Source: Phlegmacium glaucopus (Eukaryota; Basidiomycota; Agaricomycetes; Agaricales; Cortinariaceae). Taken from it: a stretch of 64,000 nucleotides of DNA. A program made the translations under genes and the position numbers. Positions 57,958 through 64,000 of the stretch are shown here, in pieces. The notes beneath the pieces are model-generated. The model was given only the letters and a program-made list of their open reading frames with translations, searched no databases and had not been told where the DNA came from. Position 1 is the first letter of the stretch, and the number at the start of each line of letters is the position of its first letter. Location: positions 137,208-201,207 of the forward strand of contig MU130558.1 of NCBI GenBank assembly GCA_015039465.1, written 5' to 3'.

Positions 57958-59678
57958 CTGCCAAAGTTCGGTTCAGAACCAACACAGAGAACCGGAACTG
58001 ACTGAACCGAACTTTTGGTTTGGTTCAGTCTGGTTCTGGTTCAGGCTTTGCATGACCGGTTCTGGTTCACGGTTCAGCCCTTCCAAAAAATTTGAGAACC
58101 GTTGAGAACCAGGTTCAAACCAGCTCAAACTGAACTTTCTTTCCATATTTTTCTCTAATTTTTCTGTAAATAAATGACTTATATATCAGTAAAATACTCT
58201 TCCACCAATGCTTTGGGAGTTGGGGATTGAAATGGTTTGTGTTGTTTCTTGTTTACTAATACCTACCATCCGCCAGTTCAAAATACCAACACAACAGAGG
58301 CCCAAACGACGGTCTTGTAAACTGTTGCCTCCCAGGTATGTATTTCAAGTTATGACATGATTTTTATTATTATTCAACTTTATGTCTTACAACCAGATGA
58401 CCAGGGAAGACGATGATAACACCAAATGATGATGACAACACTGGCCCAAACAACGCTGTCATTCACGTCATTTGGGCCCCAGGTATGTTTTTTGACATTG
58501 ATTTCTTCTTTTAACTCACCTTTTCATCCTATTCTAGGTTATCACTTTCTTACAATACGACAACAGTCAATGCTGGCAACAGACAACAACAACCACAAGT
58601 CCCAAACGATGCCATCATTTGCGTCGTTGGGCCTCTCCCACCCCATCTGTCTCCTTGCTCTTAGTTGGTCTCTCGATCAACCCTGCATTATAATATATCG
58701 TATTCGTGGCAATTGTGTCCAAGAACGCCATGGACTGCATGCAGACCCCAGCGTCGTTGGGGCCCTAGGTATTTTTTTTTAGTTGATTGCATATTTCACT
58801 GATTTTTAGTATTCTACAGCGACTGATGATGACAGGCACAATGATAAACTACGATGGACGAACTACGATGGACGGATAAATGGTGATGAATGATGAATGA
58901 ACGGTGATGAACGAACAACGATGAATGCCTCCAGGTATGTTTTTTTTTTTAGTTGATTACTTATTTTCACTGACTTTTTGCATTCTATGGCGACTTATGA
59001 TGACAACAGGGGATGACGATGACAAGCACAATGAAGTATTTTTTAATTAATTCAAATCCTACTGTAAACTACAACGGACGAACTATGATGGACGATTGGT
59101 GATGAACAAACAACGATGAATGACAAACAGCGATGAACAACAAGTAACGAACGATGAACAAACAGTGAGGGATGACGAACAAGCAGCGAACGAACGAGTA
59201 CCTTACCGCCAAGATAGTTGACTTCGCAACAATCATACATAGCCCTTGCAAGTGTTGGCTAGGCACCTCAATGTCCCTTGTGTCCTTTATGGTGTTGGCG
59301 GCACCGTGGTGAGTTCCCTCCTTTCTGACCTTAACTCCTCCTCTGATCCGGTATTCAGGATGTATGAGACGGTGGCTGGAACATGGACAATGAGAAACGA
59401 TGAACGATGGTGATGAACAACGAACGGTGGTGATGAATGACAAATAATGGTGATGAACAATGAGCAAATAGAACAATGAATGTCAATTAGCTTGTTTCTC
59501 AAATGTAAAAGTTTGCCAAATATATTACTTTTTACTCTGCCTTGGGACATTGAGAACATAAAATAATAATTAATGCTTGCACGGCATCCACAGCAGCATG
59601 GCATAGTTTCAAATTTTTGTTGCCATAGCTCATTTTCATGATGAAAACCTCTCAACACCATTAACAAAATTCCTAATT
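57958..59678. other. Non-coding, repeat-rich
   Basis: 57,960-58,140 is made of GGTTC/GAACC words (AACCGGTTCTGGTTC-like). 58,850-59,470 is rich in GATGAACAACGATGAA-type words, a degenerate simple repeat. Short ORFs only. Confidence 0.45.
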
Positions 59679-62227
59679 ATGTATAACCCAGATGCGCCTG
59701 CTCTAAATGCCAATGAGACCCTCAAGGATGCGTCGGAGATTGAGTTTTGCCACTCTCCAAGCACCCAAGAGCAGCCTCTGTTGCCGGACACCTCAAAGAA
59801 GTGCAAACGAACTGAAGAATTGGATCAGGAAAGTGACAGCAATGACACACTGCCTTCTGTCATTGGAAAACCACTCCCAGGCCTCAAAGGCAAAGAACCA
59901 GCATGACGTGTGGCATCAAAGCGCTGATATGGTTTAAATCTGCATAAGCATGGTTTTTGCAATTTTTATCTATTATTTCAGCATAAATATTAATTAATGC
60001 ACCAATAACTGGCTAATACAACTGATAATAGACAAGGGAATCAGAGTCGTTTACCCTACAACTGCTGATTAGACCTATTACTGTGTGACTTAAATGCATA
60101 TAGTTAATAAGTGTGGTCAATAGACTATCATTTGTTACACTACAAATTGCATGTCTGGATTAAAACCAATAAATCCATGAATATCCTTATAGACTTGGCA
60201 CAGGAAAAGTTAAATAAACAATATTGGGTTAGCAATGTCATGGGGTGTGATTTTGGAGCAACAGAATATTATTAATAAATATTCAGGGGAAGTTGGTGCC
60301 CTAGCAACAGTGGAAGCAGAATAACCAAGATAGTGGAACCATGTGATTGTGTGGGAATCATGATGATTAAGGATAGGGGGAGTGCTGAACAATCATAAAG
60401 ATTGTTTCCAGGCACAATAGGCACAGTTACCATCAAGAGGGGTGGAAACTACCTAAAATTAGTAACATGGGGCTAAAAATAGAATAACCCCTGTGTTTCA
60501 AGGAACAATGAGTGCACATGGTGCAAGGGTACCAGGAACCAGTATATCTATTTTTGGACATTATCTATTTTTAAAAATGTATAAAATACCTCCCAGGGTT
60601 TGTAAATAGTCAGAAAATTGGATTCTTTCTTTCCCCCCCTCAATTGCAACCTAGTACAGCTCACTGTCTTAGACATTGAGCAAGAACACTTGTCTTTGAG
60701 TAGTGGACTTGAAAATAAATCAGTTTCTCAGAGTTGTTTGACTTGTTGCAATAATTGTTGAATTGTTGTAAGAGTTGTTGTTGTGTTAAAGTCATAGCAG
60801 AAGCAAGAGGGCTTCTTGTGTATGCAATTGTGTTAAAGTCATAGCAGAAGTTTGAGTCTTCTTGTGTATGCAATTGTGTTGAAGTTGTAACAAAGTCTTG
60901 GACTTTTGTGTACACAAATTGTAAATCAATCAGAAAAGTCTTAGGAATTCTTCTACTGATTGTTGGTGCAAGCCATAAATTGCAAAACCACTTTAAAAGT
61001 TTGATCATCCTTCAATTGATCCAAATTATTGTTGTTGTTGTGTGTGATTAGTTGAAGTGAATTTCAAAATATTGGAAAGGTTATACTTTCTAGAAAACCC
61101 AACTTGCATTATTAAGATTGTATAAAGTATTGATTGAGTGATTGTTTTGAGTAGAGATTTATAATCTTGAAAATACACCTTTTCTCAACAACCTCTGTGC
61201 AGTTACATCAGCGCGTGAAAAAACTGTCAGCTAGGGTCAAGGGGAACAATGCCTCCCCAAAGACCTGTCTCTTTTTCAAGAGTAATTTTACTGGTAAGTC
61301 CAGTTTTCCTCACTGTGTATTTTGTTATGAACTTATCTTTCTCTTATCAGTTGGATCCAAACCAGGGGCACCAGATCCCAAAAAATCAATACCAGGTGAG
61401 CTTAAATTATTTATCATTATGCTGGGGTATCTACTGACAAAACCATTGATGTAGGTGCTGGTTCGTCAAAACTGCAACCAGAGGATGAGACCCTGGTCCG
61501 ACTGCGTCAATCCGTTGCTCCAGGTAAGCTTTTATTGTCATTCTGGGGTATCTACTGACAAAAATATCAATATAGGCGCTGGTTCATCAATGCTGCAACC
61601 AGAGGACGAGACCCGGTATCGCACACCAATACTGATTGGTAGCGTGAGAACAAAGCTTAAAATTTGCCATCATGAAAATAAGCGGACTTTGAATTCACTT
61701 ACCTATTTTGGAAGCAGCCCTGAATTGCGTTCCTGGTCAACAAAATCATTCGTTCAACGTTATCATCCTCATCGCTCATCATATTCTCAATGTCTCACAC
61801 TATGCTCTCCATCATTTTCACTATTGACATGCTCCTAAATATCTACCATCCATTTGTTCCTTGGCTAGCAATTCAACAAAGCGATCAATCTACTATTCGC
61901 ATCAGTCATCGGCTCGTGTTTGATCGTATCTTTGGTCCATCATTTCAAGAATGGCCCCTTTATGGACGCATCAACTACATCTCCCATTATGTACAAGGCT
62001 TTGTCATTGTTGTTGTGGCTATGGACCCACAAGTCTTCCCCTCAGCCTTCTATCTTGCCATCCCTTGCTCCTGGATCTCACTCAGTCCCCTATCCTCACT
62101 CATCTACCTCTTATCTTATCATTCACTGCCAAAACCATCATTCACGCGGTACATGAAGCCTTCCCACCCTCTTTATGACAATTTAGGAAGTCCAGGAGGA
62201 TCACGACTAAGCAGGAATTGCAGATGA
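59679..62227 (+). pseudogene. Unknown gene split by the LTR-like repeat
   Basis: A plus-strand ORF (59,679-59,906; MYNPDAPALNANETLKDASE) is followed by the LTR-like insert 59,925-61,210. Beyond it are plausible exons with GT..AG introns at 61,211-61,300, 61,351-61,395, 61,455-61,523 and from 61,577. Two of these encode almost the same peptide (AGSSKLQPEDETL and AGSSMLQPEDETR), so one exon-intron unit is tandemly duplicated. A stop (TGA) lies between the first ORF and the insert. The 3' part is the R1 repeat ORF. I do not recognise the family. Confidence 0.4.
59925..61210. mobile_element. LTR-like repeat, copy 2 (1,286 bp), 4-bp TSD
   Basis: Near-identical to 34,118-35,424 in the same orientation. 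Starts TGATATGG, ends GTTACATCA. Flanked by exact GCGC at 59,921-59,924 and 61,211-61,214. Different flanks from copy 1 mean the two are separate insertions, not the two LTRs of one element. Confidence 0.75.
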
Positions 62228-62480
62228 ATCAGCAGCAGAGGATTATTCTCGCAGTGTGTCAAGTGTTATCACGGCTGCGCGACATGGGACCATGGGCAAG
62301 TAGTGTTTTCTCGGGAACAAGGCTGCGCCTTTCAAGTGTTGACTCAGGACCTTTCACATTTTTGACATGACCACACGCCTATGGAGTTGATATATTTTTG
62401 CTATTGGACTATGTACACTGCCTTCTTTTCTTTTCTCTTGCACTTTGACACTTTACAGATTTTTTTATTGTTCCTTTTTC
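61620..62480 (+). repeat. Repeat family R1, copy 2
   Basis: Same ORF and downstream DNA as at 29,330-30,220, opposite strand. Here the 145-aa frame is open (61,790-62,227). Confidence 0.7.
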
Positions 62481-62888
62481 TTTTTCTTTTCCATTGTTCT
62501 TTTCTTCTCGCAGCTGTCCTCTCTTTATCTTTCTTCCTTTGACAGCGCGTTATAAATCATTGTTGTTGTTGTATATAAACACCAACCAGAGAGCAGTGGA
62601 CCAGACCTTAGGTCAAGAGACTCCCTGTTGTTCGTTTAGGGAAGGTATAACCTTGACTTTTAACACACAGAGGTAAGGGGAAAGAATAGAGATGAGAAGG
62701 ATGAGGATGAAGATCTTGGAAGGTGACTGAGGTAGAGGACAAGGACAAGGATGGGTGAGAAAGAGACAATAGGTTCAGTAAGACTATAGCGGTTGAGGGA
62801 TAGGGGATAGATTGACAGTAAGGGGCAAGAAAAGGGAACTTAAGGGAGGAATTCACTGGAATTCCACTGAGATGATGAAAGTGGGGGG
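62481..62888. other. Non-coding up to the gap
   Basis: Pyrimidine-rich, then purine-rich DNA. No gene is seen. Confidence 0.4.
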
Positions 62889-63416
62889 NNNNNNNNNNNN
62901 NNNNNNNNNNNNNNNNNNNNNNNNNNNNNNNNNNNNNNNNNNNNNNNNNNNNNNNNNNNNNNNNNNNNNNNNNNNNNNNNNNNNNNNNNNNNNNNNNNNN
63001 NNNNNNNNNNNNNNNNNNNNNNNNNNNNNNNNNNNNNNNNNNNNNNNNNNNNNNNNNNNNNNNNNNNNNNNNNNNNNNNNNNNNNNNNNNNNNNNNNNNN
63101 NNNNNNNNNNNNNNNNNNNNNNNNNNNNNNNNNNNNNNNNNNNNNNNNNNNNNNNNNNNNNNNNNNNNNNNNNNNNNNNNNNNNNNNNNNNNNNNNNNNN
63201 NNNNNNNNNNNNNNNNNNNNNNNNNNNNNNNNNNNNNNNNNNNNNNNNNNNNNNNNNNNNNNNNNNNNNNNNNNNNNNNNNNNNNNNNNNNNNNNNNNNN
63301 NNNNNNNNNNNNNNNNNNNNNNNNNNNNNNNNNNNNNNNNNNNNNNNNNNNNNNNNNNNNNNNNNNNNNNNNNNNNNNNNNNNNNNNNNNNNNNNNNNNN
63401 NNNNNNNNNNNNNNNN
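62889..63416. other. Assembly gap (528 N)
   Basis: Run of N. It lies between two inverted copies of repeat family R1, which is probably why the assembly failed here. Apparent ORFs through it are artefacts. Confidence 1.
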
Positions 63417-64000
63417 CTGCTTAGTTGTGAACCTCCTGGACTTCCTAAATTGTCATAAAGAGGGTGGGAAGGCTTCAGGTACCGCGTGAATGATGGTTTT
63501 GGCAGTGAATGATAAGATAAGAGGTAGATGAGTGAGGATAGGGGACTGAGTGAAATCCAAGAGCGAGGGATGGCAAGATAGATGGCTGAGGGGAAGACTT
63601 GTGGGTCCATAGCCACAACAACAATGACAAAGCCTTGTACATAATGGGAGATGTAGTTGATGCGTCCATAAAGGGGCTGTTCTTGAAATGATGGACCAAA
63701 GACACAATCAAACACGAGCCAATGACCAATGCGAATAGTAGATTGATTGCTTGGCTGGATCACTAGCCAAGGAATGAATGGATGGTATATGCTTAGGAGC
63801 ATGTTGATAGTGAAAACAATGGAGAGCATAGTGTGAGACATTGAGAGTATGATGAGCGATGAGGGTGATAACGTTGAACGAATGATTTGTTGACCAGGAA
63901 CACGATTCAGGGCTGCTTCCAAAATAGGTAAGTGAATTTGAAGTCTGCTTATTTTCATGATGGCGACTTTTAAGCTTTCTTCTCATGCTACCAATCAGTA
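63417..64000 (-). repeat. Repeat family R1, copy 3 (cut by gap and window edge)
   Basis: Minus-strand match to the R1 ORF (ending GSPGGSQLS at the gap) and the upstream MKISRLQIHLPILEAALN region. Runs off the window. Confidence 0.75.

Noticed and set aside
34118..61210. A single 27-kb LTR retrotransposon bounded by the two 1.3-kb repeats
   Set aside because: The flanking short duplications differ between the two copies, and no gag-pol lies between them in the expected order.
62812..63958. Long ORFs of 225 and 372 aa
   Set aside because: They run through the N gap. Only the real sequence at 63,417-63,958 is meaningful, as a copy of repeat R1.

Overview
The window looks like nuclear DNA from an agaricomycete-type basidiomycete. 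Genes have many short introns (about 45-65 nt) with GT..AG borders. The recognisable families are fungal: a decayed fungal-specific FunK1 kinase, a RAP1-like telomere protein, the RAD7 repair protein, the eukaryotic QTRT2 subunit, a vacuolar-type MFS carrier and TPR repeats of the fungal NLR kind. There are no operons, and about half of the window is repeats.

Layout. 1-4,600: FunK1 remnant (-), RAP1-like gene (+), membrane-anchored GNAT acetyltransferase (-). 6,200-18,080: duplication arm A, with a decayed QTRT2, a decayed RAD7, a small helical protein gene ('gene C'), a larger helical protein with a hydrophobic core ('gene D') and an intact QTRT2. 19,470-25,970: MFS transporter and a fungal P-loop GTPase. 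26,000-36,400: foldback element, 20-bp minisatellite, LTR-like repeats and a poorly understood gene. 36,426-38,720: a third copy of the gene D locus that is the base-by-base complement of the normal copy without being reversed. 39,080-51,000: inverted arm B, with gene D', gene C' and an intact RAD7. 51,000-64,000: foldback elements, an NLR-type TPR array holding a 5'-truncated LINE that itself holds an LTR-like insert, a 1.3-kb LTR-like repeat, a repeat family in inverted copies and a 528-bp N gap.

The two arms show reciprocal loss. Arm A keeps QTRT2 and has lost RAD7; arm B keeps RAD7 and has only scraps of QTRT2. Both arms keep the C/D pair intact. C and D are lineage-specific all-helical proteins with similar C-termini. 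D has a central hydrophobic segment between long helices, a layout like ClyA/Xax-type alpha-helical pore formers. That makes the duplicated C/D pair the best candidate here for an undescribed system, but the link rests on topology alone.

The strangest object is the complement-only ('mirror') block. No known recombination process makes one, so it is most likely an assembly or strand-handling error.
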